Positions 16,347 through 25,371 are shown, counted from the stretch's first letter. The stretch is 47,641 nucleotides of DNA from Candidatus Flavonifractor merdavium (GCA_019119335.1 DWXF01000020.1:1-47641), one strand, 5' to 3'. The notes: generated by a model from the sequence alone, not told the origin. Program-made: numbers and translations.

Positions 16347-17159
16347 ATGATTTCATTTGATATCAAAGATAAGGTCGTTGTCATCACAGGAGCCGGTGGA
16401 GTTCTGTGCTCCACAATGGCATATGAGATGGCCCAGCTGGGGGCAAAAATCGCGCTGCTGGACATCGCCGAAGAGCGGATTGCCGCCATCGCCGGCGAGA
16501 TATGCCAATCCGGTGGAGAGGCGATAAGCGTAGCCTGTAATGTGCTGGAGACGGAAAGCATCACAGCCGCCAAGGACGCGGTGGTGGCACGTTACGGACG
16601 CGTGGATGTTCTGATCAACGGCGCGGGCGGCAATAAGCCCGCCGCCACCGCCAGCCCCGAGTTAAGCTTTTTCGATATGCCTGCCGATAGCCTGTCCTGG
16701 GTCCTGAACCTCAACCTTCTGGGCACCATCTATCCCACACAGGTATTCGGGCGGCAAATGGCGGAACAGGGATTCGGCTGCGTAATCAACATCTCCTCCA
16801 TGTCCGCCTACACGCCTCTGACCAACACCGTGGCATACAGCGCAGCGAAAGCCGCCGTATCCAACTTCACCAGCTGGATGGCAACCCATTTCGCCCAGAA
16901 CTACTCCCCCAAAATTCGAGTAAACGCCATTGCTCCCGGTTTCCTCCACACACAGCAAAACCACTATCTTCTGGTAAACAGCGACGGCACACCCTCCGCC
17001 CGGGGACAGAAGATCATTGCCGGCACGCCCATGGGCCGCTACGGCAGGCCGGAGGAAATGGTAGGCGCCATTGTCTATCTCTGCTCAGAGGCCGCCAGCT
17101 TTGTAACCGGCATCGTACTGCCCATTGACGGCGGATACAATGCTTACTCCGGAGTCTAA
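16347..17159 (+). CDS. SDR oxidoreductase, D-mannonate oxidoreductase (fructuronate reductase)-like
   Basis: Classical short-chain dehydrogenase, 270 residues. The coenzyme motif is TGAGGVLCSTMA (~14-25), with NGAGG, catalytic Ser in NISSMSAY, and the YSAAKAAV catalytic Tyr-Lys pair. The GFLHTQQNHYLL segment and the C-terminus GGYNAYSGV resemble the SDR group of D-mannonate/fructuronate oxidoreductases (UxuB/YjmF type) of Firmicutes. That would convert fructuronate to mannonate, which a dehydratase (not in this window) turns into KDG, matching KdgK and Eda at the left. AAGGAGG precedes the ATG. A more general sugar-acid reductase is the alternative. Confidence 0.85.
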   Translation: MISFDIKDKVVVITGAGGVLCSTMAYEMAQLGAKIALLDIAEERIAAIAGEICQSGGEAISVACNVLETESITAAKDAVVARYGRVDVLINGAGGNKPAATASPELSFFDMPADSLSWVLNLNLLGTIYPTQVFGRQMAEQGFGCVINISSMSAYTPLTNTVAYSAAKAAVSNFTSWMATHFAQNYSPKIRVNAIAPGFLHTQQNHYLLVNSDGTPSARGQKIIAGTPMGRYGRPEEMVGAIVYLCSEAASFVTGIVLPIDGGYNAYSGV

Positions 17160-17766
17160 AATCGCCATCATATCCGCTCCACTTCCGGTTTTGCGACGTC
17201 TGACGCTCGGAAAACAATCGGTACATAGCAGCGATACAGCACTACATCGTGTGTCACCCTCGCTGCGGCAACATCCCGACAACAGATTTTTTGACTTGCC
17301 CCGTACTGCGGAGCGTTGTGATAAGGCCGGCAGCGGTAAACCGCTGCCGGCCTTGACCTTCGCTGTATTCTCTGCCACCCAGGAGCGCATTGTAAAAAAT
17401 CCATCACCCCCGGTTTATAGCCACTCCCATACAGAATATATTTTATAATACGGCTCGGTCCACATATTCCACTCTTTGACCCATTGTTAGATTTTCTGAA
17501 AAATATATACATTGTTTCCCACGGTACGGAGAAATTGATTTACGACCCACATGATTTTGGGCTCCGGCCTATTTCCGGGCCTTGATACATTGGTTTTCGT
17601 CTGCCGCAGCCGTGTCCTTTATATTGATGTTTAGAACACGTTTAAAAAAGGTTATCCGTTTTTCGTGTTGCCATGATTTTTTCTTCATGATAAACTCATT
17701 TCTGCCACCGCTCACAAATGCCTCCTGTGTATGATAATGCCATCATCTGAAAGGGAGGACCTCATC
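17160..17766. other. 600-base gene-free gap with one strong hairpin
   Basis: No credible gene is seen. At 17323-17354 the arms AAGGCCGGCAGCGG and their exact complement flank the loop TAAA, a 14-bp GC-rich stem. Neither strand shows a T-run after it, so it is at best a terminator-like or stabilising structure downstream of the SDR gene. The second half is AT-rich and probably holds the promoter of the NhaC-M20-amidohydrolase cluster, but no -35/-10 pair is clear. Confidence 0.5.
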
Positions 17767-19182
17767 ATGTCAGAAAAAGGGAAGAAACCATCATTCCTGG
17801 TCTCACTGTCCATCATCGCATTCCTTTTTGTCGTCCTGGTCGCGCAGGTGATTGTGGCAGGAAGTCCCAACATCCGCATGACGCTGATTTTTGCATCTGC
17901 CTTTGCGGCACTCCTGCTCATGATTACCGGAACCAAGTGGGCGGTGATTGAGGAGGGGATCCTGCACGGCTGCAAAATCGCCGCTATGCCCAACGTAATC
18001 ATGATCCTGATCGGCATGCTGATCCCGGCCTGGATTGCCGCGGGCAGCATCCCCGCCCTTATTTATTACGGTATTCAGCTCATCAATCCCGCCGTATTCC
18101 TGGTCACCGTGGCGCTGGTCTGCTCAGTGGCTTCCATTGCCACGGGGAGCAGCTACACCACGGGCGCCACCTTCGGCGTGGCCTTTATCGGCATCAGCCT
18201 GGGACTGGGCATCCCCACCCCCCTCACCGCCGGCGCTGTTATCAGCGGCGCTATCATCGGCGACAAGCTGTCTCCCCTGTCCGACTCCACCAACCTGGCT
18301 GCCGGCGTATGCGAGGCCAATCTGTTCGCCCACGTCAAGAGCATGCTCTACACCACCGTGCCCGCTTTCGTGATATCCCTGGTCCTCTACATCATCCTGG
18401 GCCTGCGCTATTCCGCCGACAGCATTGACACTACCGCGGTGGATCAGATTCTGGAGGGGATCTCCGCCAACTTCAACGTATCCCCCATATACGCTCTGAT
18501 CGGGCTGGTTCCCATGGCCCTTGTTATCATTCTGGGCGTCAAGCAGGTCAACGCGGTGGTCACTATGGTCATTGCCGGCGTGACCGCCATGGTGATCGCC
18601 ATTGTCTTTCAGGGGCACAACCTGCTGGAGATGCTCAACTTCATGGACAACGGCTATGTGATGAACAGCGGCATTGCGGATGTGGATTCCCTTCTCTCCC
18701 GCGGCGGCATCCAGTCCATGATGTGGACGGTTTCCGTGGCCATTCTGGGCATGACCTACGGCGGTATTCTGGAGAAGGCAGGGGTGCTGGAGGTCCTGCT
18801 GGACAAGATCTCCTCCCTCACCAAGAGCAGCCGCACACTGATTCCCGCTCATATCATCACCGCTATCGCCGTCAACCTGCTCTCTGCCAGCCAGTACGTA
18901 GCTATCCTGATTCCCGGCCGCATGTTCCTCCCCGCCTACAAGAAGCTGGGTATCGCCCCCTACGTGGCGTCCCGGACCTGCGAGGACTCCGGCACGGTGA
19001 CCTCTCCCCTGGTGCCCTGGGGGCTGTGCGGCGTATACTTTACAGGCGTGCTGGGCGTATCCACGCTGGAATATCTGCCCTACACCTTCCTGGCACTGCT
19101 GGTACCCGTGGTTGCGATCATCTACGCCGTTACCGGCCTGTTCATCTTTAAAGCTGAAAAGCAGCCGGAGGTGCAGTCGTGA
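17767..19182 (+). CDS. NhaC-family Na+/H+ antiporter or malate/lactate-type antiporter
   Basis: Integral membrane transporter, 471 residues, with about 11-12 hydrophobic helices. The hallmark IIGDKLSPLSDSTNLAAG of the NhaC family is present, along with SSYTTGATFGVAFIGI and the late CEDSGTVTSPLVPWGLCG stretch that repeats the motif in the second half. NhaC members exchange Na+ for H+; relatives (MleN) swap malate for lactate, so the solute is uncertain. The start at 17767 has GGGAGG 8 bases upstream; an upstream in-frame ATG at 17731 lacks one. Its stop overlaps the GTG of the M20 peptidase (GTGA), so import or ion exchange is coupled to peptide or amide hydrolysis. Confidence 0.88.
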   Translation: MSEKGKKPSFLVSLSIIAFLFVVLVAQVIVAGSPNIRMTLIFASAFAALLLMITGTKWAVIEEGILHGCKIAAMPNVIMILIGMLIPAWIAAGSIPALIYYGIQLINPAVFLVTVALVCSVASIATGSSYTTGATFGVAFIGISLGLGIPTPLTAGAVISGAIIGDKLSPLSDSTNLAAGVCEANLFAHVKSMLYTTVPAFVISLVLYIILGLRYSADSIDTTAVDQILEGISANFNVSPIYALIGLVPMALVIILGVKQVNAVVTMVIAGVTAMVIAIVFQGHNLLEMLNFMDNGYVMNSGIADVDSLLSRGGIQSMMWTVSVAILGMTYGGILEKAGVLEVLLDKISSLTKSSRTLIPAHIITAIAVNLLSASQYVAILIPGRMFLPAYKKLGIAPYVASRTCEDSGTVTSPLVPWGLCGVYFTGVLGVSTLEYLPYTFLALLVPVVAIIYAVTGLFIFKAEKQPEVQS

Positions 19183-20363
19183 TTAAGAAGGAGGAGACCA
19201 GCAAGCTGCTGCGGGATCTGGTCAAAATCCAAAGCCCCTACTTTCAGGAGCACCAGGTCATGGCCTACGCCATGGAGTGGATGAGCCGGCAGGGGCTCTC
19301 GCCCAGGCTGCACACCTACGCGGACGACAAGGTCACAGGGTTCCATGGCGAAAATGTCTGGCTGGAGCTGGACGGCGCCGGAGACGGGCCTGTGATCTGC
19401 CTGAACGGCCATTTGGACACCGTCCAGGTCTGCAACGGCTGGTCCAGGCCCACCACCGGCGCTGTGGAGGGTGACCGGCTGTACGGGGTGGGCGCACTGG
19501 ATATGAAATCGGGCTGTGCCGCGCTGATGGTGGCGCTGGCCCACTTCAGGAAGGAGCACCCCGTGTTCCGGGGCAAGATCAAGGCCAGCTTCGTCTCCGT
19601 GGAGGAGGGCCCCTTCGGTCTGGGCACCAACGCGCTCATCGAGGACGGACTGCTTGACGACGCAGATTTCTGCATTGTGGCCGAGCCCAGCGCGGGCTTT
19701 ACCGGAAAGCCCTTCCCTACCCTGTGTCTGGGCGCCCGTGGCGGATACGGACTGGATGTGGAATTCTACGGGAAATCCGCCCACGCGGCCTCCCCGGAGC
19801 TGGGGATCAGCGCAGCGGAGGATATGGCGGCCTTTGTACAGGAGCTGCGGCACGTGCAGTATGTGGAGGACCCCCACCTGGGAAAGGGCACCTGCTGCGT
19901 AGTGGCCATGCACGCCGACGGCGGCGCCTGCAGCGTGCCGGACTTTGCGTCGGTCAAGCTGTTCTGGCATATCGTGGTGGGAGAGAGTCCCGAGACCATC
20001 ACCGCCGAGATCGAGGCGGCCATCCGGCGGGCGGGCATCCGGGGCCGGTACGCCATCCGCTTCCGGGAGGCGCCGTCGGAGGGTTCCAAGGGATTCATGC
20101 CCTACACGGTGGAGCGGGATCATCCCATGGTGAAGCGCTTCGAGGACTCCGTGGTGCGGGTGACCGGCGTTGCGCCTGAGATCGACTACTTCCAGAGCAT
20201 CGGCGATTTCTGCTACCTGGGAACCCGGCTGAACGCGCCGGCCATCATCTTTGGCGCGTCTGGAGCGCGGTTTCACAGCGAGGATGAATATGTGGAATTG
20301 GACAGCGTATGGAAAACAGCTCAGGTCATCTACGATTTTCTGGTAGAGACACTGGTCCGTTAA
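19179..20363 (+). CDS. M20-family metallopeptidase (ArgE/DapE-type deacylase)
   Basis: Zinc-dependent hydrolase, 394 residues, of the M20 clan that removes acyl groups or cleaves small peptides. Metal and catalytic residues are visible: NGHLDT (H78 and D80), GALDMKSG (D108), VEEGPFG (E142/E143) and AEPS (E169). The dimerisation domain follows (YGLDVEFYGKSAHAASPELG), and GASGARFHSEDEYVE carries the C-terminal histidine ligand. The start is GTG at 19179, overlapping the antiporter stop by 4 bases with GGAGG upstream. It is likely cytoplasmic. The substrate could be an N-acyl amino acid, dipeptide or amide imported by the neighbouring transporter. Confidence 0.9.
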   Translation: MIKKEETSKLLRDLVKIQSPYFQEHQVMAYAMEWMSRQGLSPRLHTYADDKVTGFHGENVWLELDGAGDGPVICLNGHLDTVQVCNGWSRPTTGAVEGDRLYGVGALDMKSGCAALMVALAHFRKEHPVFRGKIKASFVSVEEGPFGLGTNALIEDGLLDDADFCIVAEPSAGFTGKPFPTLCLGARGGYGLDVEFYGKSAHAASPELGISAAEDMAAFVQELRHVQYVEDPHLGKGTCCVVAMHADGGACSVPDFASVKLFWHIVVGESPETITAEIEAAIRRAGIRGRYAIRFREAPSEGSKGFMPYTVERDHPMVKRFEDSVVRVTGVAPEIDYFQSIGDFCYLGTRLNAPAIIFGASGARFHSEDEYVELDSVWKTAQVIYDFLVETLVR

Positions 20364-20374
20364 ACGCGCAGTTT

Positions 20375-20397
20375 AGGGGTGGTCAAAGACCACCCCT
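20375..20397 (+). terminator. hairpin between M20 gene and amidohydrolase gene
   Basis: Ten-base arms AGGGGTGGTC and complement with loop AAA, with GCGCA/TGCGC outside that can extend pairing. No T-run follows. It may attenuate or stabilise the transcript between the two genes, both on the plus strand 69 bases apart. Confidence 0.45.
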
Positions 20398-20432
20398 ATG
20401 CGCATATTCAGCTTGGATAGGAGGAGGCCAGG

Positions 20433-21986
20433 ATGGACCAACATACCATTATTTATAACGGCTGCTGCTTTGCGCCGGGGTCCGCTCCATGCGGTTGGCT
20501 CGAGCTGGAGGGAACCCGCATCAAATCCATGGGTGCGGGCGACACCTGGAGCGCGCTGGCAGGAGCGCGCACCCGATTGATCGACGCCAGGGGCGGAAGT
20601 ATTTTACCCGGTTTTATCGACAACCACTTCCATCTGGTCCAGACGGCTCTGAACAGCCTGAGTGTGGACCTGAGCGACGCCCGCTCCTTTGACGACATCG
20701 GAGCCGCCATCCAGGCGGCGGGACAGGAAAACCCGGCGCTGCCTATCTACGGGATCCGCCTGGATATACAGAACCTTGCTGAAAAACGGCTGCCGGACCG
20801 GGCCGTCCTGGACGCCATCTGGAACGATTCGCCGGTCTGGCTCAACACCTGCGACTATCAGACCAGCATTCTGAACACTTACGCCATGCTCTACTATAAA
20901 ATTCCCTTTACCCAGCAGGGGGTACAGTATGGGCCGAAAAGCATGCCCACCGGCCGCTTTATCGGACAGGCTAACGCCCTGCTACGGGGAAATATTCTGA
21001 AAAAAACCAGCGACTTTTACCGTCTGGAGGCTCTGTTCCACCTGATGCCCCAGCTGGCGGAGCAGGGTGTGACCACGATTGCGGCCGTGGAGGGCGGCGA
21101 TCTCTATTGCGACCGGGATGCGGAGTTCATCCAGGATGTGATCACCAACAGGCGGGTTTATCCGGATATTGAGCTCTTTTTTCAGACGCTGAACATGGAT
21201 CTGGTCCAGGAGATGGGACTGAAGCGGGTAGGCGGTTGCCTCTATGTGGACGGAACCTTCAACACCCGCACCGCCGCCATTTCCTTTGACTACGCGGACG
21301 CGCCCAGGGAGCGTGGCGTTTTGAAATTCACCCAGGCCCAGATGGACGAGCTGGTGGAGCAATGCTATTGCAGAGGCCTTCAGCTGGCCCTTTATACGGT
21401 GGGAGACCGGGCCATCGACCTGGTCATCAACGCCCACCGGCGGGCGGCCAAGCTGACAGGCAATCTCTGCCTGCGTCACAGGCTGGAGCACGTGGAGCTG
21501 CCCTCTCCTCAGCACATCCAGACAGCCAGCGAGCTGAATCTGATCTTTTCCATGCAGCCCTCCTATGAATCAAGCTGGGGCGGACCTGGAAAAATGTATG
21601 AAAAGCGGTTGGGAGACCGACGCCTGGATACCAATCCCTTCCGTGAGATTCTGGACGGCGGCGTTACCCTCTGCGGCGGTACGGACAGCGACGTGTGCCA
21701 GGCCAACTATATCCAGGCCATCCATGCGGCGGTAAACCACCCCACGCCGGAGCACCGGATCACTGTGGAGGAGGCTGTGACCATGTTTACCTCCAGCGGC
21801 GCCTATGCCCTGGGTCTGGAACAGGACCGCGGCTATCTGAAGGAGGGCTTTCGGGGGGACGTCATCGTTCTGGATCGGGACATCCTTTCTGCTCCGGCAG
21901 AACAGCTCTGCGAGCTGAAGGTGATGTACACCCTGAAGGACGGCGCCCTGGTCTACAACCGGGAAGGCGGTGGCTTTCAGTGCTGA
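20433..21986 (+). CDS. amidohydrolase family protein (YtcJ-like)
   Basis: Metal-dependent amidohydrolase, 517 residues, of the amidohydrolase-3/YtcJ type. The N-terminal metal motif is GFIDNHFHLV (H65 and H67). Further elements are the internal LRHRLEHVEL and LCGGTDSDV (late metal Asp), with the composite beta-sandwich at both ends (LPGFID; FRGDVIVLDRDI). Such enzymes open cyclic or linear amides, carbamates and ureas. GGAGG lies just upstream of the ATG. It follows the M20 hydrolase, which suggests a two-step hydrolysis of an imported amide. It shares seven bases with the regulator gene that follows. Confidence 0.87.
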   Translation: MDQHTIIYNGCCFAPGSAPCGWLELEGTRIKSMGAGDTWSALAGARTRLIDARGGSILPGFIDNHFHLVQTALNSLSVDLSDARSFDDIGAAIQAAGQENPALPIYGIRLDIQNLAEKRLPDRAVLDAIWNDSPVWLNTCDYQTSILNTYAMLYYKIPFTQQGVQYGPKSMPTGRFIGQANALLRGNILKKTSDFYRLEALFHLMPQLAEQGVTTIAAVEGGDLYCDRDAEFIQDVITNRRVYPDIELFFQTLNMDLVQEMGLKRVGGCLYVDGTFNTRTAAISFDYADAPRERGVLKFTQAQMDELVEQCYCRGLQLALYTVGDRAIDLVINAHRRAAKLTGNLCLRHRLEHVELPSPQHIQTASELNLIFSMQPSYESSWGGPGKMYEKRLGDRRLDTNPFREILDGGVTLCGGTDSDVCQANYIQAIHAAVNHPTPEHRITVEEAVTMFTSSGAYALGLEQDRGYLKEGFRGDVIVLDRDILSAPAEQLCELKVMYTLKDGALVYNREGGGFQC

Positions 21987-23137
21987 GCATCCAGCTATTG
22001 GGCAAGACGGCGCTGCGCTGGCATGGGAAGCCGTTGGAGAGCCAGCTGAGCGGAAAAAGCATTCCCCTTCTCTACCTCCTCCTCCAGAGTGAGACCCACT
22101 TCCTGACCCGCGACAAGCTGGCCTGTTATCTGTGGCCGGACAGCACCACGGAGGCCGCCCGGTACAACCTGAGATACAATCTGTGGCAGCTGAAAAAGGC
22201 CCTCCCTCAGTGTGGCAGCGAGCCGCTGGTGATTGCCGAAAAGGACGGCTGCCAGCTGAGCAGCAGCTACCCATGGCAGTGCGATCTGACCATGATCAAG
22301 GAGTTCCAGATCTCCTCCAGCAGCAATGAAGAGCTGCTCTACCTGAGCCAGCTCTTCCGCGGCGAGGTGATGGAGGGCTGGTATCTGAAAAACTGCGGCG
22401 AATTCAACGATCTGATCCTGATGGATCGTATGCTGTGTGAGCGCAGGCAGGTGGAGCTGCTGCGGACACTGGCCCGGCGGTATCAGGATGAGGGGAACTT
22501 CCAGCTCTGCCTGGATACCTTGCATAAAATCACCGCCGTGGAGCCCGACAATGAAGAAGTGGCCCAGGCCATTATGGAAACTTATGTGCAGCTGGGAGAT
22601 CGCGTAGGCGCAATCAGATACTATAAGCAGTTTGAAGGCGTGCTGTGGAATGATCTCAACATCTCTCCAAACGAAAGCCTGCGGGATTTTTACAACAGGC
22701 TGAAGGGCGGAGAAAACCACCGTTCCGCTCTTTCTGTTCCACCGCCCTCCCAGGAAGTGGTCCTGGCGGCGCACGGTATTCCGGAGATTCCGGGCAGTCT
22801 CCTGTCCGAACTGATTGCAGCATCATTGGAGCAGTTGGGCGCCGAGCTCGTTTTGGACCTGGAACTTCCCTATCTGCAGGATCTCCGCTACATCTCCAGC
22901 GAGCTGGCGGTGGCATATCAGAAGCACACCGGCAGACCCCTTCTTCAGGAAATCGACCGGGTGCCCGACATCAGAATCATCAACGCCTTCCATGCCCTTG
23001 CCACTCACCTTTGCGATGACGGAACCCGGCATTTGCGCTTCGTTTATCAGGGGCAAGCCGATCCTCTGTCCGATGCGGCGCTTGTCAAGGCGGCCAGGAA
23101 CGAAAACCTCACTGTGGAACAGCGTGCCGCACTATAA
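21980..23137 (+). CDS. BTAD/SARP-like transcriptional regulator
   Basis: Predicted activator, about 385 residues. The N-terminal ~90 residues form a winged-helix OmpR/SARP-type DNA-binding domain (LSIQLLGKTALRWHG; YNLRYNLWQLKKALP). A helical bacterial transcriptional activator domain (BTAD, TPR-like) follows at ~95-230 (LFRGEVMEGWY; RRQVELLRTLARRYQDEG). The last ~150 residues are unassigned. The start is GTG 21980, overlapping the amidohydrolase stop by 7 bases with only a weak ribosome site. Upstream open reading in this frame is inside the amidohydrolase gene and lacks a credible start. No NB-ARC ATPase is attached, unlike large Streptomyces AfsR proteins. It probably regulates the antiporter-M20-amidohydrolase cluster. 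Confidence 0.82.
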   Translation: MLSIQLLGKTALRWHGKPLESQLSGKSIPLLYLLLQSETHFLTRDKLACYLWPDSTTEAARYNLRYNLWQLKKALPQCGSEPLVIAEKDGCQLSSSYPWQCDLTMIKEFQISSSSNEELLYLSQLFRGEVMEGWYLKNCGEFNDLILMDRMLCERRQVELLRTLARRYQDEGNFQLCLDTLHKITAVEPDNEEVAQAIMETYVQLGDRVGAIRYYKQFEGVLWNDLNISPNESLRDFYNRLKGGENHRSALSVPPPSQEVVLAAHGIPEIPGSLLSELIAASLEQLGAELVLDLELPYLQDLRYISSELAVAYQKHTGRPLLQEIDRVPDIRIINAFHALATHLCDDGTRHLRFVYQGQADPLSDAALVKAARNENLTVEQRAAL

Positions 23138-23224
23138 GCGGACATCCAGGTCACCACTGAAAGAGCCCTCAGCACCTGTACCACCGCATGCCTTTTTATA
23201 CCGTATCACAAACCATTTCACGCA

Positions 23225-23285
23225 GCCAGAAAAAACATCTGATTCCACAAAAACCAGGTGTTTTTTCTGGCCTTTCTTTTGTTTT
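23225..23285 (+). terminator. Rho-independent terminator after the BTAD regulator
   Basis: Seventeen-base arms (23225-23241 and 23255-23271, one G-T pair) enclose a 13-base loop, and the plus strand then runs CTTTCTTTTGTTTT. This closes the antiporter-to-regulator transcript. The remainder of the gap to 23451 shows no further gene. Confidence 0.8.
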
Positions 23286-23451
23286 AAACATGGGGCGCAT
23301 CGAAAATTCAAGCATTTTAACGTGTATCAGCTTGCCTGTACTTCCGCATAGTTATATCTGTCATCTGCCATTACCATCCAGCCTGGTTACTTGGAATTGA
23401 TTAAATCAGGAGGGACTTGTTATGTATGGGCGCAGCAACCGGAATGATAGC

Positions 23452-24867
23452 CTATGGGCGGACGTTCGCCCCGGCGTCCGGCTTTCGTTGGATGGACAGC
23501 ATAGTAATATCATCAAACTGAGGCGCCGCACCGACAAAGCGGTCAATATCCGCCTTCACCCGACCCAGAAGTCCTTCGGGAGCCAGGCTGCGGTCCTCGT
23601 TCAGCGCCTCCAGCATGCGGTCGGTTCCATACAGCCCATTGGCCGCGTCCGTCGCCTCCGCCACGCCGTCGGTATATACAAAAAGCGTGTCGCCCGGGCC
23701 GATCTCCAGCTCATATTCCCGGTACCGGGCGTTTTCCATTCCCGCCAGAACAAAGCCGTGGGGGTCCTGAAACAATTCAAATTCTCCCCCCGCCCGCCGG
23801 ATGGCCGGATACTCATGGCCCGCGTTGGCGGCGGTGAGCTTACCGCTGGAAATTTCATATACGCCCAGCCAGACCGTGACAAACATCTCCGCCTCATTGT
23901 TTTCGCACAGCTGATTGTTGACCTTCTCCAGCGCGGCTTTGGGGGACAGACCCATCTGCACGGCGTTTTTCAGCAGGGTCTTGGCGATCACCATGAACAG
24001 CGCCGCCGGCACCCCCTTGCCCGACACATCGGCGATGACCAGAGCCAGGTGGTCATTGTCTACCAGGAAGAAGTCATAAAAATCACCGCCCACCTCCTTG
24101 GCGGGGGTCATACTGGCATAGATCTCAAACTCTCTGCGCTCCGGAAAGGCGGGGAAAATCCGGGGCAGCATATCCGCCTGAATCTGGGTGGCCACGTTCA
24201 GCTCGGTCTCAATGCGCTGGCGGGCCGCGGAATCCGCAGCCTGTTTTTCCAGCAGGCTGCGGGTCCGCTTGGCCACGGTCATACACACGAAGGCCATGCC
24301 CACCAGGATTGCGGAGCGGGGCAGAAGGAAGAACAGCACCGCCTCCCGGAAAATTTCCGGGGTAATCACCACGTCCTCCGCCCGAAAGGCCTCCATCAGA
24401 TTGGGGTCCCCCTCCCCCACATACAGGCTGGCAATGCCCGCGGCAAGCAGGCACACCACAGAGGCGGCCAGGGCGCTGGCGGTCAGCTTCCGGGAGTAAT
24501 AGTGGCAGCTGAGGAGCACCGGGGCGATCCAGGCCAGCACGGTGTGCTTGGGGATGGCAACCGACAGCACGGTGATGCCCAGAATGCAGCAGCCCATGAT
24601 GAGATATTGGAACCATCCGCCCAGCCAGGCCATTTTGGGCCGGAGCATGGTGGGCAGCAGGAAGAAAAAAATACACACCGGCATTCCCACGTTCATAACA
24701 ACCGGCGGCACGATAAAAACATCCAGCAGATTCAGGAGCCAGGCCAGCGCGGCAATGAGCGCCATGACCTGTAAACAGCGGCAGGAATACCGGTTCGCTT
24801 CCCGCTCATTTTCCAGAAAAATAGGATTTACGCATTCCTTTTCCACATAAATCGCCCCCAGCGCCAT
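23452..24867 (-). CDS. membrane-bound SpoIIE-type PP2C serine phosphatase
   Basis: Predicted regulatory phosphatase, 471 residues. The N-terminal ~210 residues hold about six to seven hydrophobic helices. A short coiled linker follows (RTRSLLEKQAADSAARQRIETEL region), then a PP2C/SpoIIE catalytic domain from ~240: PAKEVGGDFYDFF, VIADVSGKGVPAALFM, GDTLFVYTDGVAEA and FDDITMLSIQ carry the metal-binding aspartates and glycines. Such enzymes dephosphorylate STAS anti-anti-sigma proteins in partner-switching circuits. A STAS gene lies 0.6 kb away on the opposite strand, and a T4SS pilin-like gene just upstream on the same strand, so this is probably the membrane sensor of the neighbouring system. 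AAGGA lies 9 bases before the ATG. Confidence 0.9.
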   Translation of the reverse strand: MALGAIYVEKECVNPIFLENEREANRYSCRCLQVMALIAALAWLLNLLDVFIVPPVVMNVGMPVCIFFFLLPTMLRPKMAWLGGWFQYLIMGCCILGITVLSVAIPKHTVLAWIAPVLLSCHYYSRKLTASALAASVVCLLAAGIASLYVGEGDPNLMEAFRAEDVVITPEIFREAVLFFLLPRSAILVGMAFVCMTVAKRTRSLLEKQAADSAARQRIETELNVATQIQADMLPRIFPAFPERREFEIYASMTPAKEVGGDFYDFFLVDNDHLALVIADVSGKGVPAALFMVIAKTLLKNAVQMGLSPKAALEKVNNQLCENNEAEMFVTVWLGVYEISSGKLTAANAGHEYPAIRRAGGEFELFQDPHGFVLAGMENARYREYELEIGPGDTLFVYTDGVAEATDAANGLYGTDRMLEALNEDRSLAPEGLLGRVKADIDRFVGAAPQFDDITMLSIQRKPDAGANVRP

Positions 24868-24951
24868 GCGGCAGTTTCCTTACTCTTAATGGTTAAGCCA
24901 GGGTCTCCCCTGGCGCAGGGATTCGGAGACAGCCGGCTGTATAAACGACAG

Positions 24952-24981
24952 GGGAGGCCGGCCCCGAGGGGTCAGCCTCCC
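24952..24981 (-). terminator. hairpin downstream of the pilin-like gene
   Basis: Arms GGGAGGC (24952-24958) and GCCTCCC (24975-24981) enclose an inner CCCC-GA-GGGG stem. It lies between the pilin-like gene and the phosphatase gene on the minus strand. Without a T-run it is only terminator-like, so read-through into the phosphatase gene is plausible. Confidence 0.4.
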
Positions 24982-25016
24982 ATCTCCTGTTACCAGCCTG
25001 TTGTCCTGCGTCCAGC

Positions 25017-25301
25017 TCAGGTCGTGATCAGGGTCTGACCAGAAGACTGATTGACCCAGTCGATCATGATGGGCATGAGCAGGTTCAGCGCCAGGATCAG
25101 AACAAAAATCAGCACAAAACCGATCACGGCGTTTTTCAGGGCGTTTTTCGCCTTCTCCCGCTCCTGGGGCTCCTCGGCCTTGGCGTATTTTACGCCCAAC
25201 ACCACGCAGTACAGTGCGCCCAGCGCTCCCACAATGGCCAGCAGCGGAGCCATCAGGCTGTTAAGCAAGCTTACAATGGGAGCAATCACAGTTGAGAACA
25301 T
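25017..25301 (-). CDS. T4SS pilin-like (TrbC/VirB2-type) small membrane protein
   Basis: Small protein of 94 residues with two hydrophobic helices (about 8-35 and 57-82) separated by a charged loop (KYAKAEEPQEREKAKNALKN). This is the layout of VirB2/TrbC-type pilins and of the small pilin-like proteins found in Firmicutes T4SS clusters. In such systems it would form the extracellular or wall-spanning conduit. GAAGGAGG precedes the ATG. It lies 12 kb from the VirD4/VirB6/VirB4 operon and beside the phosphatase gene. A perfect -10 TATAAT on the minus strand (25366-25371) suggests its own promoter. The family assignment rests on topology and loop composition. Confidence 0.72.
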   Translation of the reverse strand: MFSTVIAPIVSLLNSLMAPLLAIVGALGALYCVVLGVKYAKAEEPQEREKAKNALKNAVIGFVLIFVLILALNLLMPIMIDWVNQSSGQTLITT

Positions 25302-25365
25302 AGCTTTACCTCCTTCAAATCACACAAGCACAGATTCATCGTGACCGACGTATCCTTGCTTTTAT

Positions 25366-25371
25366 ATTATA
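25366..25371 (-). promoter_or_regulatory. -10 element upstream of the pilin-like gene
   Basis: Minus-strand TATAAT about 65 bases before the pilin-like ATG. The matching -35 is weak (ATTGTC at 16 bases). Confidence 0.4.

Noticed and set aside
17444-17449. TATAAT in the gap before the antiporter gene as a promoter
   Set aside because: No -35-like hexamer at 15-19 bases on either strand, and it lies 320 bases from the gene.
23422-24774. Plus-strand ATG with AGGAGGG just upstream, opening 450 codons antisense to the SpoIIE-type gene
   Set aside because: The ribosome site is attractive, but the frame runs wholly antisense to a well-supported phosphatase and its sequence has shadow composition.
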